Source: Tractidigestivibacter scatoligenes (GTDB lineage: Bacteria; Actinomycetota; Coriobacteriia; Coriobacteriales; Atopobiaceae). Taken from it: DNA of 64,000 bases. This document shows positions 17,787-26,918 of this stretch, one piece after another (the stretch's first letter is position 1; the number at the start of each line of letters is the position of its first letter). The notes beneath the pieces were generated by a model that was not told where the DNA came from, made no database searches, and saw nothing but the letters and a program-made list of their open reading frames with translations. Position numbers and translations under genes: made by a program. The DNA lies in NCBI RefSeq assembly GCF_001494635.1, contig NZ_LOJF01000010.1, forward strand, positions 186,001 to 250,000, read 5' to 3'.

Positions 17787-19065
17787 CGCAAGCACCACGT
17801 CCGTGCAGGCCACGGCCTACGAGTCTGCCCGCGCACGCTATGCCGCCTGCGGCATTGACACCGAGGCAGCGCTCGCGCGCCTGGCGGCCAAGCCCATCTC
17901 GATGCACTGCTGGCAGGGCGACGACGTCCAGGGCTTTGACCAGGGCGACAACCCCGCGTCGGGCGGCATCATGACAACGGGCAACTACCCCGGCCGCGCG
18001 CGCAACTTCGACGAGCTCACGGCCGACTTTGGCTACGCCGCGAGCCTCATCCCCGGCGCCAAGCGCGTGAACCTGCACGCCAGCTATGCGGTCTTCACGG
18101 ACGAGAACCCCTGGCACGACCGTGACCAGCTCACCTACGAGGACTTTCGTCCCTGGGTGGAGTGGGCGCGCGAGAAGGGCCTTGGCATCGACTTCAACCC
18201 CACGTTCTTCTCGCACCCGCGCGTCAACCACGGCCTTACGGTGAGCTCGCCGGATGAGGAGACGCGCGAGTTCTGGATCCGCCACGGCATCTGCTGCCGC
18301 CAGATTGCCGAGAAGATCGGCGAGGAGCTTGATGACGAGGTCCTTCTCAACTTCTGGATTCCCGACGGCCTGAAGGACACCCCCACAGACCGCTATGGCC
18401 TGCGCAAGAACCTGGTCGACGCGCTTGACCGCATCTACGCCGAGCCCGCGCCGCACGTGGTGGACGCCTTCGAGCAGAAGGTCTTTGGCCTGGGCGTCGA
18501 GGGGTTTACCGTGGGTGACCAGGAGCTCTACGAGGGCTGGGCGGCGCGTCACGGCGGGAGCGCCTGCGTGCTTCTCGACACCGGGCACTTTAACCCCACC
18601 GAGAACGTGGCGGACAAGCTCTCGGCGCTGGCGCTGTTCTTCGATCGCCTGCCGCTTCACGTCACGCGGCCCATGCACTGGGACTCGGACCACGTGACAC
18701 TCTTCAACGACGACCTGCGCGAGCTGGCCGGCGAGATTGTGCGCGTGCCGGGCGCCTGGGAGAAGTCGATGATTGGCATGGACTTCTTCGATGCTGCCAT
18801 CAACCGCATTGGCGCATGGGCAACGGGCATGCGTTCCATGGAGAAGGCCCTGCTCTTCCAGCTGCTCCAGCCTAACGACGAGCTCAAGGAGCTGCAGAAC
18901 ACGTTCCAGGACTCGCGCAAGATGATCGTGCTCGAGCAGTTCAAGTGCATGCCGTTTGGTGACGTTTGGGACGAGTACTGCCGTCGCGAGGGCGTGCCTC
19001 TCGAGGGCGAGCTCTGGGACAAGATCAAGGCATACGAGGATGACGTTCTGAGCGCCCGCGTGTAG
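17779..19065 (+). CDS. rhaA: L-rhamnose isomerase
   Basis: A 428-residue isomerase interconverting L-rhamnose and L-rhamnulose with a divalent metal. Recognisable family segments are SMHCWQGDDVQGFD near residue 40, GIMTTGNYPGRARN, KRVNLHASYAVF, DFNPTFFSHP, WIPDGLKD, LLDTGHFNPTENVADKLS and the metal-site HWDSDHVTLFNDDL. The length matches the family (about 420). The ATG at 17779 overlaps the end of rhaB by eight bases. It is the first catabolic step of the pathway that feeds rhaB and rhaD. Confidence 0.96.
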   Translation: MSDASTTSVQATAYESARARYAACGIDTEAALARLAAKPISMHCWQGDDVQGFDQGDNPASGGIMTTGNYPGRARNFDELTADFGYAASLIPGAKRVNLHASYAVFTDENPWHDRDQLTYEDFRPWVEWAREKGLGIDFNPTFFSHPRVNHGLTVSSPDEETREFWIRHGICCRQIAEKIGEELDDEVLLNFWIPDGLKDTPTDRYGLRKNLVDALDRIYAEPAPHVVDAFEQKVFGLGVEGFTVGDQELYEGWAARHGGSACVLLDTGHFNPTENVADKLSALALFFDRLPLHVTRPMHWDSDHVTLFNDDLRELAGEIVRVPGAWEKSMIGMDFFDAAINRIGAWATGMRSMEKALLFQLLQPNDELKELQNTFQDSRKMIVLEQFKCMPFGDVWDEYCRREGVPLEGELWDKIKAYEDDVLSARV

Positions 19066-19092
19066 GCGTTGGCGAGAAGGGGAGAAAGACTC

Positions 19093-19908
19093 ATGGCTAT
19101 GGTGGACCTGGATTTTGTGAAGGGCTTTGTCCGCATGTGCAACGACGGCTGGCTGCAGGGCTGGCACGAGCGCAACGGCGGCAACCTCACGTATCGTCTG
19201 AGCGAGAAGGACGTGGAGGCCGCGCGTCCGTTCTTTGACGAGCCCCGCGAGTGGCACGAGCTTGGTGTTGCCCTTCCCAACCTGGCGGGGGAGTACTTTG
19301 TGGCAACGGGTTCGGGCAAGTACATGAGGAACGTGGCGCTTGACCCCGAGGCGAACATTGGCATCTGCGAGCTGGACGAGAAGGGCGAGCGCTGGCGCGT
19401 GGTGTGGGGTCTTCCCGGCGGTGGCGTGCCCACGAGCGAGTTCCCCACGCACCTCATGAACCACAGCGTGCGCAAGCGCGTGACTGGCGGCGCCAACCGT
19501 GTGATCTACCACTGCCACGCCACCAACGTGATTGCGCTCACCTACGTGCTGCCGCTCACCGACCGCGACTTCACGCGTCCGCTCTGGCAGAGCGCCACGG
19601 AGTGCCCGGTGGTCTTTCCCGAGGGTGTGGGCGTGGTGCCGTGGATGGTCCCAGGCGGCGTCGACATCGCGCGTGCCACGAGCGAGAAGATGGAGACGTA
19701 CCAGGCGGCAATCTGGGCCATGCACGGGCTCTTTGTGAGCGGCCCCGACTTTGACACCGCGTTTGGGCTTGCCCACACCATCGAGAAGAGCGCCGACATC
19801 TACGTGCGCGTGCTTTCCTGCGGCGGCGTGCGCCAGACGATTACCGATGATGACCTGCGCGCCATCGCGCGCGACTTTGGCGTGACGCTCAACCCCGCGA
19901 TGCTGTAG
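19093..19908 (+). CDS. rhaD: Rhamnulose-1-phosphate aldolase
   Basis: A 271-residue class II aldolase that cleaves L-rhamnulose-1-phosphate to dihydroxyacetone phosphate and L-lactaldehyde. Family features are WHERNGGNLTYRL, the phosphate-binding ATGSGKYMRN, the catalytic/zinc segment PTSEFPTHLMNHS, and the zinc histidines in YHCHATNVIALTY. AAGGGGAGAAAGA precedes the ATG at 19093. It ends the rhaBAD operon. No lactaldehyde reductase (fucO-like) or rhamnose mutarotase is encoded nearby, so those steps must be elsewhere. Confidence 0.95.
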   Translation: MAMVDLDFVKGFVRMCNDGWLQGWHERNGGNLTYRLSEKDVEAARPFFDEPREWHELGVALPNLAGEYFVATGSGKYMRNVALDPEANIGICELDEKGERWRVVWGLPGGGVPTSEFPTHLMNHSVRKRVTGGANRVIYHCHATNVIALTYVLPLTDRDFTRPLWQSATECPVVFPEGVGVVPWMVPGGVDIARATSEKMETYQAAIWAMHGLFVSGPDFDTAFGLAHTIEKSADIYVRVLSCGGVRQTITDDDLRAIARDFGVTLNPAML

Positions 19909-20020
19909 CGGGCGCGGTGGGCTGGGGGCTGCGGCGCCGGTGGCGTGGCCGGCGGTGGACCGCCACCCGCCACGCGAACCCCCGGACGGACCCGCCGCTC
20001 CCCTCCGACCCCAGCCGACC

Positions 20021-21313
20021 CTAGTCGGTGGGCAGCGAGATGACGATAAGTTGAGTGTCCCCTTCGGCGCTGGAGCTCACGGACCCTCGATGCGCGTCGA
20101 CGACACGCCTGGCAAGGCGATCGAGCTCGCGGTGCGCTTCGCCCTTCTCATCTTCTTCCCGCTTGGCCTCATAACCTTGTACGGTTATCGTGACCATGCT
20201 CTCGCGGCGCCTCACTATAAATGAGATGTCGCGTCGCGAGGGGTCGCTAACCCGGCGCACCTGGCCAATCATAAGGTCGAGCACGCCGCCAACCAGCACG
20301 TATATCTCTGCCGGCCCCAGATTGGCCAGTGCCTCTCCATCCGCGATGGGCGAGAGGCTCATCCCATTTGACTCGCAGACAAGGCTCTTCTCGGTGAGCA
20401 CGGTGTCCAGCGCCTCGTTGCCCGTGTGGATGATGGCATCGTAGTGGTTGACCTCGCTCACCATCTGCACGAGCAGTTCGTTTACCTGCGGATTGTCGAG
20501 CGCGCCCATCTGCCGCGCGGCCTCGGTGGTGCTGCGGACGATGTCGTGCATGCGCCTGTTGACCGCCTCGATGGAGAGCCTGCTCTCCTCGTACTGCCTG
20601 CTGCGCTCCTCAAGGATGTGACGGTCGACCGCCGCTTCGATCTCAAGGCGAGACCCAACCAGAGACCGGTACTCAAAGGCAAGGAGAAATGCGCAAAAGG
20701 CCAGGTGGACACAGCGCAACGCAAGAACGGTCGAAGTTGCAATCCCCTGGGACCCAAGCTGCTTGAGCAGGACGTCCAGCCCGATAACCGCAAGAATGCA
20801 CATCCCAAAGGCGGGAAGCATGCGCCTGTCTGCCACAAGCTCGAGGCGACTCTTTCGCACTTTTCGAACAAACAGCAGGTAGAAACCAATGTATACGGCG
20901 AGAAGGACCAGATCGTCGGGCATGCCGGCAAGATAGGGGAGATGCGCATACCATGTCGTGCTCCGGAGGATCTGTTGCACCCCAGTGGCGAATCCCTGCG
21001 CCGTGTAGCCAGCAGACGAACAGAAGAACGCAGTCCAGATCGAGGTCGAGAACACCGCCCATACCGATGCGGCAGAGAGCAGCAAGAGGGCTCCAAAGGT
21101 TAGAAGGTAGTCGGCAGCGTCGACCTCTTCTCCCCAGAACGCAATGAGGTGCAGGGCGACGGGCGAGAGAAGCGCGACTACGAGAAGTACGCGGACGAGG
21201 AAGGGAGTCTTTCTCGTTGGTAGCGCGTCTGCCAAAAGAAAGATGGGAAACTCAATCTGCAGCATGAGCCACAGCGGCCCTATCACGCCCATCGCCCCGG
21301 CGGTTCCGCTCAT
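20021..21313 (-). CDS. GHKL-type sensor histidine kinase with degenerate ATP site
   Basis: A 430-residue membrane sensor. Six or seven hydrophobic helices fill residues about 8-220, followed by a coiled dimerisation region with H256 in NRRMHDIV, the likely phospho-acceptor, and a GHKL-like C-terminal domain. The expected N-box asparagine motif is replaced by VLVGGVLDLMIGQ (about 339-351), and no glycine-rich G-box is visible before the end, so ATP binding is doubtful. It overlaps the LytTR regulator gene by four bases (the regulator is upstream on this strand), forming an AgrC/AgrA-like pair. The ligand is unknown; the adjacent GH3 lipoprotein suggests, weakly, a carbohydrate link. Confidence 0.75.
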   Translation of the reverse strand: MSGTAGAMGVIGPLWLMLQIEFPIFLLADALPTRKTPFLVRVLLVVALLSPVALHLIAFWGEEVDAADYLLTFGALLLLSAASVWAVFSTSIWTAFFCSSAGYTAQGFATGVQQILRSTTWYAHLPYLAGMPDDLVLLAVYIGFYLLFVRKVRKSRLELVADRRMLPAFGMCILAVIGLDVLLKQLGSQGIATSTVLALRCVHLAFCAFLLAFEYRSLVGSRLEIEAAVDRHILEERSRQYEESRLSIEAVNRRMHDIVRSTTEAARQMGALDNPQVNELLVQMVSEVNHYDAIIHTGNEALDTVLTEKSLVCESNGMSLSPIADGEALANLGPAEIYVLVGGVLDLMIGQVRRVSDPSRRDISFIVRRRESMVTITVQGYEAKREEDEKGEAHRELDRLARRVVDAHRGSVSSSAEGDTQLIVISLPTD

Positions 21314-22029
21314 ACGGCTCCCCCTTGGGTGCCAAAGAACGTGTTGACCTTCTCGATTACAGACGCTCGCATGGTGCGGCCGATAGTCAAGGTGGTCCCG
21401 TCGAGAAGCGTGACCTCCGAAGACCTGTACCGCTTGATCTGAGCCATGTTGACGATGGTCCCCTTTGAGACGCGCACGAACTGTAGCGCGGGCAACCGCT
21501 CCTCCACCGATGCGAGCGTTCCCCGTTCACTCGTTGTCTGCCCGTTGGCGAGATGGAACAGCAGGTCATGGCCGCGCGAGTTGATGTAGGCAATCTCCGA
21601 GGCCCTCACCACGGTAATTCCGCCCTGGGTTTTTAGCACCAGGGAGTGCGAGTCGTTTCTCTCCATCACGCGAAGCGCCTTGTCCATGCGCATGCAGAAC
21701 GCCCCATAGCTCACGGGCTTCACCATGAAGTCCAGCGCGTCAACCTCGTACCCACGAACCGCAAACTGGGCAAGATTAGTTACAAAGATGATGGGCGTGG
21801 TGGCGTCGAAGGTCCGCAGGAGGGTCGCGGCCTCCATGCCGTCAAGTCCGGGCATCTCGATGTCCATGAGGATGAGGTCGGCCTTCTCGGAAAGCTCCGT
21901 CAGCGAGCGGGCAGAATCCTGCCAGGTTACGTTTAGCTCCACGTCATGCTCGCGCGAGTAGCGCCTCACATGGGCGAGAAGCGACTGCGCGGCTGCCGGC
22001 GAGTCTTCAAGAAGTAGCACCTGATACAC
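21310..22029 (-). CDS. LytTR-family response regulator
   Basis: A 239-residue two-domain regulator. The receiver domain (1-120) has acidic pocket E8-D9, phospho-site D56 in LILMDIEMPG, and the K of FMVKPVS. The LytTR DNA-binding domain (about 135-236) has SLVLKTQGGITVVRASEIAYINSRGHDLLFH and FVRVSKGTIVNMAQIKRY. A GTG start at 22029 is preferred because AAGGGAG lies just upstream and the protein then begins directly at the receiver fold (MYQVLLLED); an ATG at 22044 has no ribosome-binding site. It is co-transcribed with the sensor. Confidence 0.88.
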   Translation of the reverse strand: MYQVLLLEDSPAAAQSLLAHVRRYSREHDVELNVTWQDSARSLTELSEKADLILMDIEMPGLDGMEAATLLRTFDATTPIIFVTNLAQFAVRGYEVDALDFMVKPVSYGAFCMRMDKALRVMERNDSHSLVLKTQGGITVVRASEIAYINSRGHDLLFHLANGQTTSERGTLASVEERLPALQFVRVSKGTIVNMAQIKRYRSSEVTLLDGTTLTIGRTMRASVIEKVNTFFGTQGGAV

Positions 22030-22243
22030 CCAAGCTCCCTTCATGCGCGACAAAACCGATGGTACACGAGTAAAAACTGCGCCGTCCGCCCTTCTCGACA
22101 AGCGGCCGCTGGCAACAAACGCCGTGTCGTTCGAAGCCAAAAGGCTACTGGTCGCGCCGCCGTGGGCGCGCGCTGCCGGATGTGGGCGAGGATGAGCCTC
22201 GGAAGGTTGCGGGGTGGGACCCGCACGCACACGAGGAGGGAAT

Positions 22244-24685
22244 ATGGCATCAACTACCAGGAGGAACTTCATCCTTTCGTCTGCCCTGGCTGCGGCTTCG
22301 GCAACGGTGCTCGCTGCATGCGGGGCCTCGGGCGAGAAGGCCAGCGGCAAGCTGCCGGCGGCCGACTCGTACCCCATCGATCCGGACGCTTCTGGCACAA
22401 AGGCAAAGTGGAGCGAGGAAGAGAAGGATGGCTACAACCTGATTACTCAGGATGCGGGAGCAACCCTCTCGTACAGCCCGGAGTCTGGCCTGGGCATCAT
22501 TCAGGTCGACGGCTATGCGTTCAAGGACCTCAACGGCAACGGCAAGCTGGACCTCTTCGAGGACTGGCGCCAGAGTCCCCAGGATCGTGCCGCGGCATGG
22601 GCCCAGGAGCTCTCGATCGATGACGAGCTGCCCCTCATGCTGCACTCCTCCCTCATGGCAGAGGAGGCCAAGGACCTCTCCGCCGGTGGCGAGATGGCCG
22701 CGAGCAATCAGTTTGACCTGGGCATTCGCACGGCACTGAGCTTTGCCACGCAGGGTGATGGCAAGTCGCAGTCAGACTGGAACAACGCCTGCCAGGCATA
22801 CTGCGAGGCCAAGCCCAACAGCATTCCGTTCAACCTCTCGACAAACCCGCGTGACTTTGGCAAGTTCCCCACGAACCTCTCCCTTGCGGCGAGCTTTGAT
22901 CCCGAGCTTGCCAAGTCGGTTGCTGACGAGATTTCTAAGTGCTATCGCGCGGTGGGCGTTACGTGCCTGCTTGGGCCCCAGATCGACATGTGCGGCGAGC
23001 CCAGGTGGAGCCGTATTACCGGCGCCTTTGGTGAGGACCCCGCGCTTTCGCGCGACCTTACCCGTGCCACCATCGACGGCTATCAGTCCACCTATGTCGA
23101 TGGCAAGGACACTGGCTGGGGAGCTGGTTCTGTTGGCACCCAGATGAAGCACTTCCCAGGTGACGGTGCTGGCGAGTCTGGCCGCGAAGCGCACAACGAC
23201 TTTGGCAAGTTCAACGTCTATCCTGGCGACAACTTCAAGGCTTCGCTCGTAAACTTCCTTGACGGCGGCCTTAATCTGGACGATTCCACGAGCCAGGCCT
23301 CTGGCGTCATGACCTCGTATTCCATTGCGTACTCGAAGGACGAGGAGTACGGCGAGCTGGTTGGCTCGGCCTACTCCAAGTTCAAGACCGGAATCCTGCG
23401 CGACCAGTGTGGCTACGACGGTCTCATCTGCTCCGACTGGGGAGTGACCGACGATCCCGGCGGCTTTGTCTCCACCCCGTGGGGCGTGACCGGACTCACG
23501 AAGCCCGAGCGCTTCAAGAAGATCCTCGATTGCGGCATCGACCAGATTGGCGGCGGTTTTGACCTCGAGTCGCTCAAGGCAGCCTACGACATGCTCGTGA
23601 GCGACCTTGGACAGGACGGCGCAGACGAGCGCATCCGCGAGTCCGTGCGGCGCATCCTTGTTACCTACTTCGAGCCCGGTTTGGTCGAGAACCCCTACAC
23701 CGACTCGAAGGCGGCCGTTAGCCTGCTCGAGGGCGACGAGCTTGCCACGACCGCGCGCGACGCTGCCGACAAGTGCATTGTCCTTCTCAAGAACGAGGGA
23801 GGCGTGATCTGCGAGCGCTCGCAGAAGCCCAAGGTCTACGTCCCTGTTAAGTACACGCCTGCCCAGGCCGCGGGCGCCACGGGCAACATGGCGACGGCTG
23901 CTACGATGAAGCTTCCAATCGATGCAAACAAGGTTGCGGACTGCCTTGACATCGTGAGCGACACCATTGGCGACCCCACGGGTCCTGCAGACGAGAACGG
24001 CAAGGCCACGTACCAAGAGTCCGACCTCACGCGTCTGACTGCCGACCAGGTTGCCGACTGCGATTTTGCAATCGTCTTTGTCGACTCGCCTGCCACGGGC
24101 GACGGGGCTGTCCCCAACAGCGACGGTACCTTCACCTACGTGCCCAAGACGCTTCAGTACCGCACCTATACGGCAGACGGCGCAAATGTGCGCAAGACCT
24201 CGATTGCCGGTGACAAGCTTGCCGACGGCAGCCAGGAGAACCGCACGTACTTTGGTCAGTCCGCGACGGCCCAGAACGAGAGTGACTTGGACTCCATTCT
24301 CAACACGGTTGAGCTCATGGCGGGAAAGCCCGTGGTGGTTGTGATCAACGCCAGCACGCCCATGATCTTCTCCGAGTTCGAGGACAAGGTTCAGGGCATC
24401 GTCATGCACTTTGGCGCAGCAGACCTCCCGCTCGCAGACATTCTTGGCGGCAAGGTTGAGCCGAGCGGCCTTCTGCCCCTGCAGCAGCCCGCGGATATGG
24501 ATACCGTCGAGGCAAACGACGAGGACGTGCCCCGTGACCTGGTGTGCCATGTCGACTCGGCAGGAAACGCCTACGACTTTGGGTTTGGTCTCAACTGGAA
24601 GGGCGTCATCGACGACGACCGCGTGAGCACCTACGCAAAGGTTGCCCCGCTCACCGAGCCCCAGACGGTCTCGATTCAGCTGTAG
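22244..24685 (+). CDS. Glycoside hydrolase family 3 lipoprotein
   Basis: An 813-residue GH3 enzyme exported by the Tat route and lipid-anchored: TTRRNFILSS twin-arginine motif, then lipobox LAAC. The usual domain order is kept, with the TIM barrel first. Notable segments are the Ca-binding-like DLNGNGKLDLFEDW (about 95-110), GPQIDMCGEPRW, GAFGEDP, the substrate KHFPGDGAGESGREAH, and the nucleophile D398 in GLICSDWG. The alpha/beta domain follows (about 500-770), ending YDFGFGLNW. GAGGAGGG precedes the ATG at 22244. It is divergent from the LytTR/GHKL pair. The likely substrate is a beta-linked glucoside or xyloside at the cell surface. Confidence 0.9.
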   Translation: MASTTRRNFILSSALAAASATVLAACGASGEKASGKLPAADSYPIDPDASGTKAKWSEEEKDGYNLITQDAGATLSYSPESGLGIIQVDGYAFKDLNGNGKLDLFEDWRQSPQDRAAAWAQELSIDDELPLMLHSSLMAEEAKDLSAGGEMAASNQFDLGIRTALSFATQGDGKSQSDWNNACQAYCEAKPNSIPFNLSTNPRDFGKFPTNLSLAASFDPELAKSVADEISKCYRAVGVTCLLGPQIDMCGEPRWSRITGAFGEDPALSRDLTRATIDGYQSTYVDGKDTGWGAGSVGTQMKHFPGDGAGESGREAHNDFGKFNVYPGDNFKASLVNFLDGGLNLDDSTSQASGVMTSYSIAYSKDEEYGELVGSAYSKFKTGILRDQCGYDGLICSDWGVTDDPGGFVSTPWGVTGLTKPERFKKILDCGIDQIGGGFDLESLKAAYDMLVSDLGQDGADERIRESVRRILVTYFEPGLVENPYTDSKAAVSLLEGDELATTARDAADKCIVLLKNEGGVICERSQKPKVYVPVKYTPAQAAGATGNMATAATMKLPIDANKVADCLDIVSDTIGDPTGPADENGKATYQESDLTRLTADQVADCDFAIVFVDSPATGDGAVPNSDGTFTYVPKTLQYRTYTADGANVRKTSIAGDKLADGSQENRTYFGQSATAQNESDLDSILNTVELMAGKPVVVVINASTPMIFSEFEDKVQGIVMHFGAADLPLADILGGKVEPSGLLPLQQPADMDTVEANDEDVPRDLVCHVDSAGNAYDFGFGLNWKGVIDDDRVSTYAKVAPLTEPQTVSIQL

Positions 24686-24707
24686 CAGCGAGAGCGTTCA
24701 CCCCGAC

Positions 24708-24739
24708 GCGGCGCCCCATCGTCTTTGGTGGGGCGCCGC
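24708..24739 (+). terminator. Terminator after the GH3 lipoprotein gene
   Basis: GCGGCGCCCCATC and GGTGGGGCGCCGC form a 13-base stem (near perfect) around GTCTTT, 22 bases after the stop codon. It also lies between convergent genes. Confidence 0.6.
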
Positions 24740-24801
24740 GTTCGTGCCCGGAATCGCCTCCAGCGCCGCGCCTGTGCTTTCGCCCCGCGCCGCCGTCGTG
24801 G

Positions 24802-25437
24802 CTACTTCTTCTCGCTCGAGCGACGAACCATGTCCTGCAGCTCGCTCGCGGCGGTGTTGGCCTTGTCACGCCACTCGGCGACCTTGGACTTCTTGTGCGC
24901 GTTCTCGTACTGGGTGGCAATGAGCAGCGCCAGCCGCATGCGCTGCTGCGGGCTCTTGGCCTCCTTGAACTGCTGTTCCATCTCGGTGATGTGGCTTGAG
25001 TCGTTCTCGGCGAAAATCTCCCACATGAGTCGGGATTCCTTGGCCACGCCCTTGTCGGCCGTCTTCTCTATCTCGTCGAGCAGTGGCTTGGCGTCCTTGT
25101 AGCGCTCGTGCTCCATGTAGAAGCGGTAGGCCTTCACCACGACCTCGCTGCGCTGGTTCTTGGACGAGCGCATGGTGAGAAGAACGTCGAACTGCCGAGA
25201 AGCGCCCTCGACGTCGTCCTTCACAAGGTAGGCGTTGAGCTTCATGTACTCCCTGTTGAACGGCGGGTAGAGCCACTTGGAGCTCGGCTTGTCGAGAAGC
25301 TCGAGCGCCTCGTCGCAGCGGCCGTCACGAAGGAGCAGCGCAAACTTGTTGAGGCGCGTGCTGCGCATGAGCTGCTCGACGATGAAGTACGCCGCCGCGG
25401 CGGCGATAAGCGCGATGGTTACGGGGTTGAACTGCAT
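24802..25437 (-). CDS. Membrane-anchored TPR-like protein
   Basis: A 211-residue protein with one N-terminal hydrophobic helix (about 5-19, VTIALIAAAAAYFIV) followed by amphipathic helix pairs resembling tetratricopeptide repeats (RCDEALELLDKPSSKWLY, YKDAKPLLDEIEKTADKG, SPQQRMRLALLIATQYENA). The C-terminus is highly charged. The start at 25437 follows GGCGGAGG; an open frame upstream runs through two palindromic repeats and is not credible as coding. It is probably a scaffold at the inner membrane face. No closer family is recognised. Confidence 0.65.
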   Translation of the reverse strand: MQFNPVTIALIAAAAAYFIVEQLMRSTRLNKFALLLRDGRCDEALELLDKPSSKWLYPPFNREYMKLNAYLVKDDVEGASRQFDVLLTMRSSKNQRSEVVVKAYRFYMEHERYKDAKPLLDEIEKTADKGVAKESRLMWEIFAENDSSHITEMEQQFKEAKSPQQRMRLALLIATQYENAHKKSKVAEWRDKANTAASELQDMVRRSSEKK

Positions 25438-25487
25438 GGGGCCTCCGCCTGACGTGTGGTCATTGCAGGCAACAGTGTAGTCCCGGA

Positions 25488-25516
25488 TGAGACAAAGGGA
25501 CTGTCCCTTTGTCTCA
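25488..25516. repeat. Palindrome of the TGAGACAAAGGGAC family, copy 1
   Basis: A perfect 14-base arm TGAGACAAAGGGAC, one central T, then the complementary arm. It lies between the TPR-like gene and the LacI gene, 11 bases from a second copy. Two further copies are at 31786-31818 and 36401-36441. Confidence 0.85.
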
Positions 25517-25527
25517 CGAGGCGAGAC

Positions 25528-25560
25528 AATGAGACAAAGGGACAGTCCCTTTGTCTCATT
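25528..25560. repeat. Palindrome of the TGAGACAAAGGGAC family, copy 2
   Basis: Sixteen-base arms starting AATGAGACAAAGGG around a central A. It ends 20 bases before the LacI start codon, just ahead of the ribosome-binding site, so a hairpin here could affect lacI-type gene expression. Confidence 0.85.
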
Positions 25561-25580
25561 GTTTGACGAGAGGAGGCGCC

Positions 25581-26603
25581 ATGCCAAAGGTGACGCTCAA
25601 GGACATTGCGCGTGAGGTGGGACTCTCACCCACCTCGGTCTCTCTCGTCCTCAACAACCGACCGTGCCGCGTGAGCGAGGAGAACCGCCGCCGCATCAAG
25701 GAGGTCGCGCGGCGCAAGCACTACATCCCCAACCAGATTGCCCGCAGCCTCGTGATGCAGCAGTCTCACTCGTTTGGGCTGGTCGTGCCCAACATCCAGA
25801 GCCGCTACTTCGCTTCGCTTGCCAACAACCTCGAGATTCTCTGCCGCGAGAAGGGCTACCTGCTGCTCATCACCAACTCGGTCGGATCCTCCGAGAGCGA
25901 CACCGAGCTGGTGCGGCTGCTGGTGAACCGCGGTGTCGACGGGATCTTCCTCGTGGTCTCGGACGAGTTCACGACCGACCGAGAGCTCATCGACGACCTT
26001 ACGCAGCTGCCCGTGCCGCTCGTGATGGTCGACCGCTTTCTTGACGGCGTGAGCCGTGACCGCGTGCGCTACGACAACGAGCTTGGCGGATACCTCGCGA
26101 CGGACCACCTGCTGGGCCATGGCCACCGGCGCGTGGCGTGCATCATCAACCCCGAATCAAACACCGGCCGTCTGCGCCTCGCGGGGTACCGACGCGCCCT
26201 GGACGAGCATGGCATCCCGTTTGATCCCGGGCTGGTTTTCGAGAGCGACTACTACATTCCCGACGCCTGGCAGGCGGCCGAGGGGCTTCTCGCCACGGAT
26301 GCCACGGCAGCGTTTGCGAGCAGCGACAACATTGCGTTGGGGCTGCTTAAGCGCGTGTACGAGCACGGCATGCGCGTGCCGGACGACCTTTCGGTGGTGA
26401 GCTACGACAACAGCGCGGCAGACTCGCTCTTCGAGCCGGCTCTGACGTCGATCGAGCAGAACGTGCCGGCCATCGCGGGCGTGGCGGTGGAGATGATGCT
26501 CGCGCGCGTGGGGGAGCACGCCGACGACGCGGAGTACGCGCCGCCGGTGGAGCGCATGCTCACGCCGCGGCTGGTCGAGAAGGACAGCGTGCGAGCGTTG
26601 TAG
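25581..26603 (+). CDS. LacI-family transcriptional regulator
   Basis: A 340-residue repressor. The DNA-binding domain is VTLKDIAREVGLSPTSVSLVLNNRPCRVSEENRRRI (residues 3-39) with hinge YIPNQIARSLVMQQS. The periplasmic-binding-protein-like sensor domain has FGLVVPNIQSRYFA, GVDGIFLVVSDE, LLGHGHRRVACI and ALGLLKRVYEHGMRVPDDLSVVSYD. GAGGAGG precedes the ATG at 25581. It is not next to a transport gene; the CG-centred palindromes at 5140, 16139 and 27152 are candidate binding sites for it or a relative. Confidence 0.92.
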   Translation: MPKVTLKDIAREVGLSPTSVSLVLNNRPCRVSEENRRRIKEVARRKHYIPNQIARSLVMQQSHSFGLVVPNIQSRYFASLANNLEILCREKGYLLLITNSVGSSESDTELVRLLVNRGVDGIFLVVSDEFTTDRELIDDLTQLPVPLVMVDRFLDGVSRDRVRYDNELGGYLATDHLLGHGHRRVACIINPESNTGRLRLAGYRRALDEHGIPFDPGLVFESDYYIPDAWQAAEGLLATDATAAFASSDNIALGLLKRVYEHGMRVPDDLSVVSYDNSAADSLFEPALTSIEQNVPAIAGVAVEMMLARVGEHADDAEYAPPVERMLTPRLVEKDSVRAL

Positions 26604-26839
26604 GGGCGTCGCGCGGCGCGTGGTGTGGTCCGTTGGCACGAATTGACGGTTGGGCTACCGTATTTCTCGATACCCCCAAGTATCCAGCGGTTCGACATTT
26701 GATAAACCGCAGGTCAGCGAATTGGTCTCTCTGCGGTGACGTATAAGGGACTTAACCAAAACTGCTGCCAACCGGAAGTCGTGTGGCGTGGGACCTGGCA
26801 CGGATCTGAGACCATGACGTTGCCGCGCCCTTCTCGGTA

Positions 26840-26918
26840 GAGTTTAGCTCCATTTCTTAAAACGGTTTCGAGCCAACTGCGGAAACGTGAGGTGCTTTTA
26901 AGAAATGGAGCTAAACTC
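26840..26918. repeat. Long hairpin with perfect 23-bp arms
   Basis: Bases 26840-26862 (beginning GAGTTTAGCTCCATTTC) recur inverted at 26896-26918, with a 33-base loop that contains a further ACGGTTTC/GGAAACGT pairing. It lies about 350 bases before phosphoketolase. It could be a transposable-element relic or a transcript structure. Confidence 0.7.

Noticed and set aside
22030-22398. N-terminal extension of the LytTR regulator
   Set aside because: Sequence is Pro/Ala/Arg-rich with no domain, and a GTG with a ribosome-binding site begins exactly at the receiver fold.
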